Source of the DNA: Alternaria dauci
Taxonomy: Eukaryota > Ascomycota > Dothideomycetes > Pleosporales > Pleosporaceae
Direction: 5' to 3'
Assembly: GCF_042100115.1 (NCBI RefSeq)
Contig: NC_091272.1
Location: 4,526,001 to 4,590,000, forward strand
DNA: 64,000 nt
Shown here: positions 19,049-29,636 of the stretch, piece by piece
Layout: every line of letters starts with the position of its first letter
Position numbering within the stretch: the first letter of the stretch is position 1
Notes under the pieces: model-generated
Seen by the model: the letters and a program-made list of their open reading frames with translations, nothing else
What the model was told of the DNA's origin: nothing
Databases searched by the model: none
Program-made: the position numbers and the translations under genes

Positions 19049-20358
19049 ATGACGTCCTCGTTACCTGGAAACCGCGACTTGCCCGTCTCGCAGTACGATC
19101 TGGGGACCTACTGGGGTCGCGTGCAGCACTCAGCGAATATATCAGATCCGAGGTGAGACACTGCGCGCGGGACACGATGTTTCTTTGCGGATGCTGGGTG
19201 TGGTGAGTACCACGACTCTGGGCTTTTCAATCGCTTCTCCCTGTCTCTTGTGTTGGCTTCGATCACAACTGACCACCACGCGAACAGAACCCTTCTCACC
19301 TCCTCTGCCGGCCTCGAAAATGCAAAGAAGCTCGTCACCGCGTACAAGACGGGCCAGATCCCAGAGATGACTCCGGAGCTGTGGAACGCAAAGAAGATCA
19401 TCGACTCGACCATACACCCAGGTACCACAACCAGCGCAATGGCACAATGAAGGGCAAGGACGCTGACAAGAGTGCAAGACACGGGCCAGCCAGTCTTTCT
19501 GCCTTTCCGCATGTCGAGCTTCGTTTTGACCAACTTGGTTGTCACGGCTGGGATGCTTACACCAGGTCTTGGGGTATGTGCGAGAAGCTCTTTACTAAGA
19601 CAAATACTGACCGTGTACAGACGGCGGGAACACTAGGATGGCAAGTCACCAACCAGTCCGTCAACGTCGGAATCAACTTCTCCAACGCGAACAAGTCGAT
19701 TCCGCTCTCTACCTCAACCATCGTCCAGTCATACCTCCTCGCCGTCAGCGCATCGTGCGGTGTCGCACTCGGTCTCAACGCACTGGTACCCCGCCTCAAG
19801 AGCCTCTCGCCCAATGCAAAAGTCATCGCGGGCCGGTTAGTGCCTTTCGCAGCTGTCGCAACAGCGGGTGCGCTCAATGTGTTTCTGATGCGCGGCGAGG
19901 AAATCAGGCAGGGCATCGACGTGTACCCAGCGCTATCAGAAGCTGAGCGACAGCGCGTAGACACAGGCGATCTCGAGGTCAAGCCACTGGGCAAGAGCAA
20001 GAAGGCGGCCACACTCGCAGTGGGAGAAACAGCGCTGAGTCGTGTGCTCAATGCCACGCCGATCATGGTGCTGCCTCCCCTTCTTCTCGTTAGGCTGCAA
20101 AAGACAGAGTGGCTCAAGCAGAGGCCTAGGATGGTGACTCCTGTTAACCTGGGTGAGTCAATGTGCACGTATCCGTGAGATGGTGGCAGGGTTGGCTAAC
20201 ACAGATCAGGACTTATTTTCACGACATCCATCTTCGCGCTACCACTTGCGCTCGCTGCATTTCCACAACGTCAAGCTGTTAGTGCCAAGACGCTTGAGCC
20301 CGAGTTTCACGAGCACGGTGGCAAGGATGGAATGGTGGAGTTTAACCGTGGGATATGA
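19049..20358 (+). CDS. fsf1: Sideroflexin, mitochondrial inner-membrane amino-acid carrier
   Basis: Five exons (19049-19152, 19288-19421, 19479-19573, 19621-20152, 20210-20358) give 337 residues, the usual sideroflexin length. Sideroflexins sit in the mitochondrial inner membrane; the human member SFXN1 imports serine for one-carbon metabolism and yeast has the homologue Fsf1. The sequence shows the N-terminal YWGRVQHSANISDPR block, the ENAKKLVTAYKTGQIPE region, the signature PDTGQPVFLPFRMSSFV, then several hydrophobic helices including TNLVVTAGMLTPGLGT and the NQSVNVGINFSNANKS loop. The C-terminal TTSIFALPLALAAFPQR helix and a short tail follow. All five exons join in phase. The 135-base first intron is the longest. 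Confidence 0.93.
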
Positions 20359-21010
20359 TGGACCGGTATCATAAGTAACAGCTCACGGTGCTAGTGTATA
20401 GGGGCAGCGGCAACTGGGATACAGGGTGAATCTCTACAGATATATGCATGATGCTGCCGGGCATAAAGCGCGGCTGCAAGTAGCAAGCAGAGAACATGGT
20501 CGCGCTGCTGCATTGCGGCGAAGACGGGTGTCCTGACGATGTGATTGGCTAGAGCACCCAAAGGATCTCGAAAGCCGTAGACAGTACTCGACAAAAGAAC
20601 TGCATAAGACCAAATGTCCTCATTCCAAAAGCAGCTCTAGGCAACAGTGAACTAAGCTTCAGATAAAACAGCAGTCTCTACGTGTGACGTGTGCTGGTCG
20701 AAATAACGCCAAACTGGCCTTTCGACAAAGACCAGGTGTCAAATAAGTTCGGGACAGGGTACATTTACTACGAAACCGCCCACCCATTTCATGACAGGAA
20801 GAAACACGGTTTCGACCGACACTTGATTCACACCGCTCTTTCCTGGGATAGACTCCCAATCTGTCCCTTCTCTTCTATCGAGGCTTGCTACTCGACTGCA
20901 TACCTTGTTCCTTCCCCGCGCCGCACATCCCACTACAACCTTCCCGCGCCTGTCTGCACGTTAGCGACACCTTGCACTCTTCCGCACCACCACCACCCCC
21001 ATCACACATC
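20359..21010. other. Intergenic region upstream of LHS1
   Basis: About 650 bases. Immediately before the LHS1 ATG the sequence is pyrimidine- and C-rich (20930-21005), as is common in fungal 5' leaders. No element recognised with confidence. Confidence 0.4.
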
Positions 21011-24000
21011 ATGGCGCCACCCGGACGCCGGAGAGGCAGCCTCTCACCCGGGGCAATGCTCCTCGGCCTTGTTTTCCTCTTCTCGTCCACTGCATCCGCC
21101 GCCTCAGCAGTGCTGGGTGTCGACCTGGGCACCGAATACATCAAAGCCGCGCTAGTGAAGCCTGGCATTCCCCTCGAAATCGTCCTCACCAAAGACTCGA
21201 AACGGAAAGAAACATCGGCCGTCGCCTTCAAGCCATCAAAAGGCGGTGCGCTCCCCGCTGGCTCCTTCCCCGAACGCTTCTACGGCAGCGATGCCATTGC
21301 GCTACAGGCACGGTTCCCAGGCGACGTATACCCGAACCTGAAACACCTTCTGGGTGTATCGAGCGAGAGCGATGTTGTGGGCACATACAAGGAGAGATAC
21401 CCTGCGCTGGAGGTTACGGGCACCGAGGGCCGTAACACGGTTAGCTTCCAGAGCGGCGTCTTCGCAGAGGACAAATCATACACAGTCGAGGAACTACTCG
21501 CCATGGAGCTGAAGAACGTCAGGGAGAACGCAAAGGCGCTCGCCGGTAAGGGATATGATATCCACGACGTCGTCTTTACCGTCCCGGCGTTTTACACGGT
21601 AGAAGAGAGGCGTGCACTTGAGATGGCCGCAAGATTGGCTGGTCTCAAGGTGCTTAGCGTTGTGTCGGACGGTCTGGCTGTTGGTATCAACTACGCTACA
21701 GGCAGGACTTTCCCCGATGTTACAAAGGATGGAAAGCCGGAGATCAACCTTGTCTTCGATATGGGCGCTGGATCTTTGTCCGCTACTGTTCTCAAATTCC
21801 AAGGCCGGACCGTCAAGGACGTTGGAAGGCGCAACAAGACTATCCAAGAGATTCAGGTTATGGGCACTGGATGGGACAGGACTCTTGGAGGCGATGCGCT
21901 CAACTCGCTCATCGTCGACGATATGGTGGCTACTTTCGTCGAGCTGCCTGCTGCCAAGAGCGCTTCGTTCACCGCCGATAAAGTCAAGACTCATGGACGC
22001 ACCGCTGCAAAGCTCTTCAAGGAGGCTGAGAGGGTTCGTCAGATGCTCAGCGCCAACAAGGAGACCACGTCCTTTTTCGAGAGCTTCTACGAGGATGTTG
22101 ACTTTCGATACAAACTTCCTCGTGCTCGATTTGAGGAGCTCGCCGCTACCTATGCCCAACGCATCGATGGACCCATCAACCAAGCTCTGGAAGCTGCTGG
22201 CCTCACATTCGCTGACATTGACTCTGTCATTGTCCATGGTGGCGCAAGCCGTACACCCTTCGTCCAGGCTCGTCTCGAGGCCGTCGCAGGCAAGAGTAAA
22301 ATCAGGGCGAACGTCAACGCTGATGAGGCCGCCGTGTTCGGTGCTGCTTTCAAGGCCGCTGGTCTCAGCCCGTCTTTCCGCGTCAAGGAGATTCGTGATT
22401 CGGATACTCAGGGCTACAACCATGGCTACCAGTACATGTTCAACATGAAAGACCGCGACCAAAAGATCTTCACCCCTAGCACCAAGCTTGGGACGACCAA
22501 GGATCTGCCATTCAAGATGATGGGCGAGTTCGAGTTCACCATGTACCAGGCCGTCCCTGGTGCCAACGGCGAGGTGTCCAAGGAGCCTACCCTTCACTTC
22601 CAGAGCGGTAACCTGACTCAGGTCGTTACAAACATGATCAATGACGACAAGTGCGACCGCGATACCTTTAACAACTACGTACAAGTCAGACTTAGCCCTG
22701 TTACTGGTACCCCTGAAGTCTTGTCTGCGTGGGTTACCTGCGACACTGAGAGCGAGGAGGTCAAGGGCGGGATTGTTGATGGCGTCAAGAACCTGTTTGG
22801 AATGGGTGGCAAGAAGGACCAGGAGCCGTTGAAGGCGGATGAGAGCTCCTCTTCTTCGTCCGCTTCCAAGTCATCTTCGAAATCTTCATCTTCGTCCTCG
22901 TCCTCGGCGGGTGCGGAGAGCACTGATGCGGCGAAGGCTGGGGAGAAGAAGATCAAGACCATTTGGTCGGCGATTACGTACGATGTTGAGCAGCTAGGCT
23001 ACAAGAAGTTCCCTCGCAAGGAGTTGAAGAGGATGCAAGACAGGTGAGTCCGTCGACATTGCTCGACTTCGTCAAACACTAATGTTGAATAGGCTCGCTG
23101 CTTTCGATTCATCAGACAAGTCTCGCCGCATTCGCGAGGAGGTCTTGAACTCCCTTGAAGCCTTCACTTATCGTGCCCGTGATTACCTTGAGGATGAGTC
23201 GTTCATCGGTGCTTCCACCTCTGCTGTCCGCTCAACACTCGAGACGACGCTCGAAGCCGCTTCAGAGTGGATGTACTCTGGAGGAGCAGACGCAGACGAG
23301 AAGACTCTCAGGAGCAAGCTCAAGGAGCTCGAGGACATTGTCAACCCCGTACTAAAGCGCAAAGACGAAGCGTCCAAGCGCCCCGATGCCATCAAAGAAC
23401 TCAAGGAAACCATCGCTCACATCAAGGAAGTTGAGCAGTTGGTAGACAGCCAGATCAAGACGCAATCGGCCGAGAGCTCCAAGAGCAGCGAAGCCGTATC
23501 TAAGGCTTCTGCTGAGGCCGCCGCCTCGCCATCTACTGACCCTATGGACGAGCTCGACGAGGAAGCAGATTCACCCGCCGCGCCTGAAATCACCGAAGTT
23601 CCTACCGTCTACACGGAAGATGACCTAAAGACTGTCCAAGACTACGCTTCAAAAGCACAGGCATGGCTTGAGGAGAACGAGGCTAAGCAGAGCAAGCTCA
23701 CACCCACTGATGACCCGGCTTTTACCGTCAAGGACATTCTTGCCGAGAAGAAGAAGCTAGATGATGTCGTCATGGACATGATGATGAAGAAAATGAAGCA
23801 CTTCAAGCCTCCGACGCAATCTTCCAAGTCAAAGACGACCAAGGCCAAGGCCACAAAGTCCAAGGCCAAGAAATCGGCCACCAAGACCAAGAAGGCAACC
23901 AAGGAAACCGAGAAGCCCGCTGCTGCAGAGCATCCGCACCCGGACTCCCAACAGCAGGTCGAGGAAATGGAGAATGGAGACATCAAACATGAGGCGCATG

Positions 24001-24116
24001 GGGGTGAGGCGCCCAGTCAGCAGGAGATTGAGGAAGCATTGAGGAAGGCGGGCATTTACTCTGAGAATGCGGAGAAGAAGGAGGAGGGAAGAGAGGGGGG
24101 ACCAGATGAGTTGTAG
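21011..24116 (+). CDS. lhs1: ER-lumenal Hsp70-like chaperone Lhs1 (Hsp110/GRP170 type)
   Basis: Two exons (21011-23043 and 23093-24116) encode 1018 residues. Lhs1/GRP170 acts in the ER lumen as nucleotide exchange factor for BiP/Kar2 and as holdase. A signal peptide (MLLGLVFLFSSTASAASA) precedes the nucleotide-binding domain, which has all three signatures: phosphate 1 (LGVDLGTEYIKAAL), phosphate 2 (VFDMGAGSLSATVLKF) and adenosine (VIVHGGASRTPFVQARL). The beta domain follows (about 490-620), then a Ser-rich acidic linker, and the second exon contributes the helical lid domain. The C-terminal 180 residues are rich in Lys/Ala and Glu and end in PDEL, a variant of the HDEL/KDEL retrieval signal. 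ATG 21011 is chosen because it places the signal peptide about 15 residues from the start. Confidence 0.95.
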
Positions 24117-25259
24117 GTGAGATGTAGACCGACGACGATGAATATGTAGCGTCAGTTCGATCATGTAAGATGCGCTTGGATTACAATGTAAATGATGTAA
24201 ACGCATTGAGTGCTCATTGTTCATTTGCTCTCTCCTACTGTTCCTTCAAAGAGCTGGTATCAAATCTACTTCTCTCCCACATGCATCTAGTCCGCAAGGA
24301 AGCCTATGATGCTGCAGCTGGACAACACGCAACTACAATTTGTTTCAAGTTTCACGGAGGAGGGGCTACGCGATGGATCCCATCATGTAAGGCGCAGACC
24401 ATGCCATCTACGGAAGCGTGAGCCGATGCAGGGTGTGTTGGCCACTGCGGCGGTGGGAATATTTGCGTCTTTGTTCGTGTGCGTGTGATACATGTAGATG
24501 AGTCGAACGAGAGGGGTAGCGCCCCACTGAGCGATACGTGGACAAGAAGTGTCTGGCGAAACTTTGAATAGGATTGCTGTCCATCGCAAGGTTTGTTGTA
24601 GACCGTGGTACGCCAAGGTTGACTTTGAAGCTACATTTGTTTTCTAGTTGGTGAGTGATGTTATCAATTCAACAGCTTGAAAAACGATTGCTACTCCCTT
24701 TTGCTTGTCGCTATGCGCGCCTGCAATGATTTTCTTGCCTGGTGGGGGTTCAGCTATCTTTGAGTAGTCATGTTACATGTTGCAGAATGAGGCTGTACTT
24801 GCATGAAGGAGGACCCAGATCCTATCAAAGGCGAAGGATGCTAACAGAGACATGGAAGCGGGAACACTACCGGGGCTGCGCCGGCACAAGTCGAGCGCTT
24901 GAATGATTTTCCGTGCGCTTTAACAATTGAAGCGTTCGCGGTGTGCAGAAAGTTATGGGGCGGGAGAGGACTAGCCACCGTTACTGTACTTTTTGGGTTA
25001 CTCGCAACAACCGTGCCGCGCTAAAGTGTCGGTGTGGTAAACAAACGCCAGCACGCTTTTGACACGTCGACAACGCACGCACTAGCCATCCCAACCACCG
25101 CTCCTCCAACCCCCCACCGGGTGCCGCCTCGGCTCTCGATGAATTTCAGATGATGGGATCCCTGAACTTGACTTCTACGCATTTCACGATTGTTCATCCA
25201 CGACCTTGAGGTACGCCCGTTTGTAAGAATTGTTGCACAGAGCGACAAGAAGGTCCGAT
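24117..25259. other. Intergenic region
   Basis: About 1.1 kb between two co-directional genes. No coding frame of note. The last 200 bases are a likely promoter and leader for the next gene. Confidence 0.4.
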
Positions 25260-27395
25260 ATGACTACTACTGCTACTATGCACCACCCCTCTCCGCAGCC
25301 AGGCCTAACCTCATTCGCCATTTACGAAGACCCACAGGATCGCGAACCCATGTCACCTTCGGACTTGTTCGAGGGCAGCGACTCGTACCACTCCGAGCGC
25401 TCGTTCCCAATGGCCCACGACCTTGTACATAGCATTGAGCTGCAGCAGCAGGAGCCTGACGACGAACCACAGCCATACCGCAGCTCATATACATCACGAC
25501 CCGGGTCACAACAACGAATGATGTCAAATTACAGCTTCGTCTCGGCTATTCCATCAGAATCATCGATAGCTTCCAAGCCCGTCTTGCCGGCCAACGAAGC
25601 TGGTGCGCGAGCACGCAAAGAACGACCACGCTTTCGGAACACAGAGTCTGTCCGCGCCATGCAGATGTCGTCACCGCCACCAATGCTCGCACATCAAACC
25701 TCGCAGGAACGGTTGAAGGGGTCCTTCAAGCTGGCTACACCTAGTAGGACCGGAAGATCCGAGTCCGACGTAACGAGACAGTCGACTGGGTCACGGAGAA
25801 GGAGCATACGGGAGCCTCATAGTCCGAGACCCACCCCCACACCACAGCAGGCACCGCTCGTATTGCTGCATGTTACCATTCTGCCCATGCAGGTACCCTA
25901 CTCGCACGACATCATGGCTAGGATCATGCCGGATTGGCTAGTCGAAAACTACAAGCTGTTGGAGGAGAAGCTACAGGACATCATACTGATGCGACGTGGT
26001 CTTCTCATCCCACACCCTAGGGACGAATACGACCTGCTTGAGGAACGCATCCTGGAGAGCTTGGAGCTGAAGACACCCCGGCTGCTTCCGTGCGGTCACT
26101 TTGTACCACCTGAGGACGACGACGACAGGGATGACGAAGACGATGTTGCCAGCGTTGGCGATGAGAACACCGGCCGGGGCAGTCGTATGAGTGGAGGCAC
26201 ATTGACCGAAGGAAGCAACACTTCGGCCAACGGTGACCACAGCATGTGCATAGACTGCCACCGCGAACTCAAGAAGCCCGGCAAGGGTATCGGTGCAGGC
26301 ACACGTAAGTGGGACATCAAGATCTACGCCGCCAACGGTCTGATGCGTTCTGCCGCGTGGCAAGCATGCTGGAACGACATGGAAAGATGCGACGTCGAGA
26401 TACACCCCTGGATCCCCGAGGAAGTCCGCAAGACGCTAGAGCGCAGAGCTCAAGAGGAGCAAGAAGCAGACAAGCGCAAGCAGCAATACACCGTGGAACT
26501 ACAACGCCAAATTCAAGAAGCCGCCGCCAAAACAAAGCTCCTAGAGGAGGAAGCCAACGAGAAGAAGCGTAAAGAAGAAGCCGAACTACAAAAGTCCTTC
26601 GAAGAGGCCGCCGCCGCCCTCCAAAGAAGTATCGAGGAGAAGGCCGCCGAAAGGAAGAAGTTTGAAGAAGATCTCCAGGCCAAGCTCAACGAAGCGAAGG
26701 AAGCTGTTCGTCTCGAGCTCGAAGCTAAAGCAACCGCCGAATCTGATGCAGTAGCTCAACGCCTCCGCGCCCTTGAGACTGCTATCAAGGAACAAGAGAA
26801 CGCTGAGGCCGAAGCCTCCCGCCGTCTCCGGTCCGATCAGATCCCTCTGAACACGCTGCTGAAGAACTATGCCATCCTCCTTCTGAGTGACAAGCGCAAT
26901 TTCGTTATTCTGTTATTGACTGTTGCTGTCGCATATCTCGCGATGGGCATGCGGGCTGCTCAAATACAATCACCGTCGTCGTCGCAGATGCTCGAGCTAC
27001 CTACTGAGGTTGCTGCCCAGATGCCGAATGCTGTCACGGCGACTATGACTGCTACGTCTTACTCTACTTTGACGGTCACAGAGTTCCAGACGGCTACTGC
27101 TGTTCCGGTCCTTGCCGTTGCTGACCCAGAGATTGAGGCCGTGGAGGCTGAGACCGAGGTTGTTGCCGAGACTGAAGCTGAGGCTGAGGCTGAGGCTGAG
27201 GTCGTTGTCGACGAGGTGGCGGTTGAGGAGGCATCTACCAGCTCTGTAGCAGAGCTCCTCGTCGCGGAAGAGTCCGCTCCCGCCGCCATCGAAGACAACG
27301 TCGTCGTCGTCGACCAAACACCCATCGAAGCCTCCTTCTGCGCTCCAGAGTCAGTTTTCCCAGCCTCGCTTGCCGTTTGCGCCGCATCCGCTTAG
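25260..27395 (+). CDS. Unidentified conserved-looking protein with coiled coil and C-terminal membrane segment
   Basis: A single-exon protein of 711 residues. Residues 1-190 are disordered and Ser/Pro/Arg-rich. A folded region from about 200 (LVLLHVTILPMQVPYSHDIM) runs to a CGHF motif and an acidic loop (DDDDRDDEDD); a CIDCHREL motif follows, which with the earlier Cys could bind metal. After a WDIKIYAANGLMRSAAW block, a highly charged coiled coil spans about 390-535. One hydrophobic helix (FVILLLTVAVAYLAMGM) lies at about 547-563, and an acidic tail of about 145 residues follows, containing Glu-Ala repeats coded by tandem GAGGCT units. I have the impression that homologues are common in Pezizomycotina without known function. 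ATG 25260 was preferred over the non-ATG extension upstream. Confidence 0.75.
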   Translation: MTTTATMHHPSPQPGLTSFAIYEDPQDREPMSPSDLFEGSDSYHSERSFPMAHDLVHSIELQQQEPDDEPQPYRSSYTSRPGSQQRMMSNYSFVSAIPSESSIASKPVLPANEAGARARKERPRFRNTESVRAMQMSSPPPMLAHQTSQERLKGSFKLATPSRTGRSESDVTRQSTGSRRRSIREPHSPRPTPTPQQAPLVLLHVTILPMQVPYSHDIMARIMPDWLVENYKLLEEKLQDIILMRRGLLIPHPRDEYDLLEERILESLELKTPRLLPCGHFVPPEDDDDRDDEDDVASVGDENTGRGSRMSGGTLTEGSNTSANGDHSMCIDCHRELKKPGKGIGAGTRKWDIKIYAANGLMRSAAWQACWNDMERCDVEIHPWIPEEVRKTLERRAQEEQEADKRKQQYTVELQRQIQEAAAKTKLLEEEANEKKRKEEAELQKSFEEAAAALQRSIEEKAAERKKFEEDLQAKLNEAKEAVRLELEAKATAESDAVAQRLRALETAIKEQENAEAEASRRLRSDQIPLNTLLKNYAILLLSDKRNFVILLLTVAVAYLAMGMRAAQIQSPSSSQMLELPTEVAAQMPNAVTATMTATSYSTLTVTEFQTATAVPVLAVADPEIEAVEAETEVVAETEAEAEAEAEVVVDEVAVEEASTSSVAELLVAEESAPAAIEDNVVVVDQTPIEASFCAPESVFPASLAVCAASA
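27172..27200 (+). repeat. Coding tandem repeat GAGGCT
   Basis: Near-perfect six-base units (GARGCT) in frame encode Glu-Ala repeats in the acidic tail of the 711-residue protein. Length variation here would not shift the frame. Confidence 0.6.
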
Positions 27396-27945
27396 CGACG
27401 GGCACTCATGCTTTCCTTTCTTTTCATTCCAATTTATTACGCATACACTCACGGCCTCAAGCACCCACATCCACCTACCATTTCATGTTTCATGTTTCAT
27501 GACGTAATGTAGCGCATTTCAACGAAGATATCCCTCTCGTTCTACTGTTGTAACTTTTTTTTTTCTTAATTTGTTCTGTCGCGGCATTGTTCGGGCATAG
27601 CGGGCGCGATGTTGGAACCCTGGACCAGGGAATTGCATAGTTGTAGATAGTTCTATACCAATGGAGATTCGATATGATTACATTTTATGCTCTTGTTCAT
27701 CTGTGTCATGTCATACAAATGGGTTTGGACTGTGGAACAAGCTTCGTATTCGTTTCTCTGAGTACTTGTAACCATGATTGGTAAGAATGTGTCTTCGAGA
27801 TGTACAGATTAGCCTGGTAGTCGAGTCGATAGACGTCCTCGTGATTATCAGATTGGTATCCAACACATTGTCCCATGCAACATCATTATACACAAGCCCA
27901 TCCCTCGTCTCTTCCAATCGCACACCATGACCACACTCCAACAGC
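27396..27945. other. Intergenic, convergent 3' regions
   Basis: About 550 bases between two gene ends. A short direct repeat (TTTCATG three times) lies at about 27481-27501. Nothing else recognised. Confidence 0.45.
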
Positions 27946-29042
27946 TCAATCTTCAGTAATGCCTTGCTTCCTCAACTCTTCCCTCCTCTTGCTGCTCCTG
28001 CCCTTGGCCTCCTCAACCCATGCCTCATACTCGCCCTCACCCGCGTCCAACTTTGCCCTCACAACACCCTTCAGCAACTCGCCCACAAAGCCCACGAAAT
28101 TATGCCTTCTTAACGAGTTCTCCCATAGCCACTTGGCGCGCTTGTCCTCTTGCTCCTCGAGTTCGTCCTCGTCGCCGATTTCGCGTGCGCGGATACGCAG
28201 GTCGCGACAGCAAGCCATGAGGTTGAAGCGAATTTCTGTGGGGGGATAACGGGCAATGCGGCGTTCGAGGACGGGGATTATTTTGTTGGGGAATTCGCTG
28301 GGCGTGCAAGGGCCGTGGAGGATGGGGGCTGGTTGGAGGCCGTCGAGTTCATAGAGTTTGCCGTTTATGCTTGTGTACCTGTTTGTTCGCCATGTTAGCT
28401 AGGACTCTCATGGCTGCTTGGGGCGCCGGGTGTGGGCTTACGCGATGAAGTGAAATACATCGTCGTCCTCGGTGGCTGTTCGCTGGGTTTCGTCGACGAA
28501 GGGTGAGGATCGCGCAAAGGAGTTGTGGGTTTCGCGGATGAGGTCGGAGTTTGAGAGTGTCTCTCCACGTAGCTGTTCGTCTAATCAGCTACTTCATCAT
28601 GGTGCTTCGCTGACCCGACGCACCTCTGGTGGAAAGTCACCAGCAAATTCCTTGAACTCCCTCAGCTCCTTGCCGATTTCCACCTCCTCGTCTCGGTTCA
28701 GCAGGAGCGAGACTATCGCTTGTGTACCGCACGCGTTTTGTATTGTTTGCGCGGGGAAGAAGAGGGTATTTGCCGCTTCATAGTCGTAGGTGCCGTCTTT
28801 TGGGGTATTGCCGGGTTTCTCGCCTGTTGGGTATTTGAAGAGGAAAATCACGCCGTAGAGGGTACCGAGGGCTTGCAGGGCCGTAGCGTCGAGAGAGGTG
28901 AGTTCTTCGAATTCGACGCCCTTCACTCCGAGCTTCTCGATGAGGTATGTGAACACACCCTACAACGGTCAGCAAGCGATTCTTCCCAAGAGGCTCTACA
29001 CTCACAGCATCAGACTCAATAGTGTTCCAGCCTCCCGACATA
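27946..29042 (-). CDS. uch2: Ubiquitin C-terminal hydrolase, UCHL5/Uch37 type (proteasome-linked)
   Basis: Four exons on the minus strand (29042-29007, 28959-28624, 28572-28442, 28378-27946) encode 311 residues. This peptidase family C12 enzyme removes ubiquitin at the proteasome in animals and fission yeast. The catalytic set is visible: oxyanion Gln in [15 protein letters not shown], nucleophile Cys at about residue 89, His at about 165 in [11 protein letters not shown] and Asp at about 180 in [13 protein letters not shown], nearly the same spacing as human UCHL5. The C-terminal extension beyond residue 230 has the coiled ULD/KEKE-like region ([14 protein letters not shown]) and the [15 protein letters not shown] block that binds the proteasome receptor Rpn13 in relatives. 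The gene starts with a 12-residue exon and is divergent from the sulfatase gene. Confidence 0.93.
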
Positions 29043-29636
29043 GTTGCGCGTAAAGGTAGAGCGGTGTGGTTTGCTATGAGTTGTCGCTGCGTTGACCCTA
29101 CGCCATCGAAGGCGCCGCCGGAACAACTGCTCGGCCCGCGATTCGGAACGATTCCGATGCCCCACCCTGAAAAGTGAACAAGGTTTTTCCATGTCTTCCC
29201 ATATCCTACCCCTCTACCTGGTAGCACTCAGATGCGTCTTTTCGTGTTACTAGATTGTATTACCGCAAAAGTCTCGGCATGCTGTAATCTGGGCACGAAT
29301 CTCTACCAATGCGTCACAATCCGAGCATTCACCACATTAATCAACTTTTCAAGGTCGCGACTACTCACACAGTCAACTTGTAGCCCATTGTCCCTTGTAG
29401 ATGAAATATCTCTTTATTCGGTAAAGCATTTTTTCGCTATCTTCTTACCAGCAGCTAGTTCAACTAGTGTGTATTGTGGGTAAACCCATAGTTGACCCCG
29501 TTCTGTTGCACAGCACGCCATGAAGGTCGCTCTCAGGAACATCGCGCCATGGGGTGGGGCCATGACGATATTGAGCTTCATACAAAATAAGACTTTGGAA
29601 ATATGAGTCTTGAAAAGTCAACTTCCATTCGCAACC
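29043..29636. other. Divergent promoter region, UCH gene and sulfatase gene
   Basis: About 590 bases shared by two genes reading away from each other. No recognisable regulatory motif that I can defend. Confidence 0.45.
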
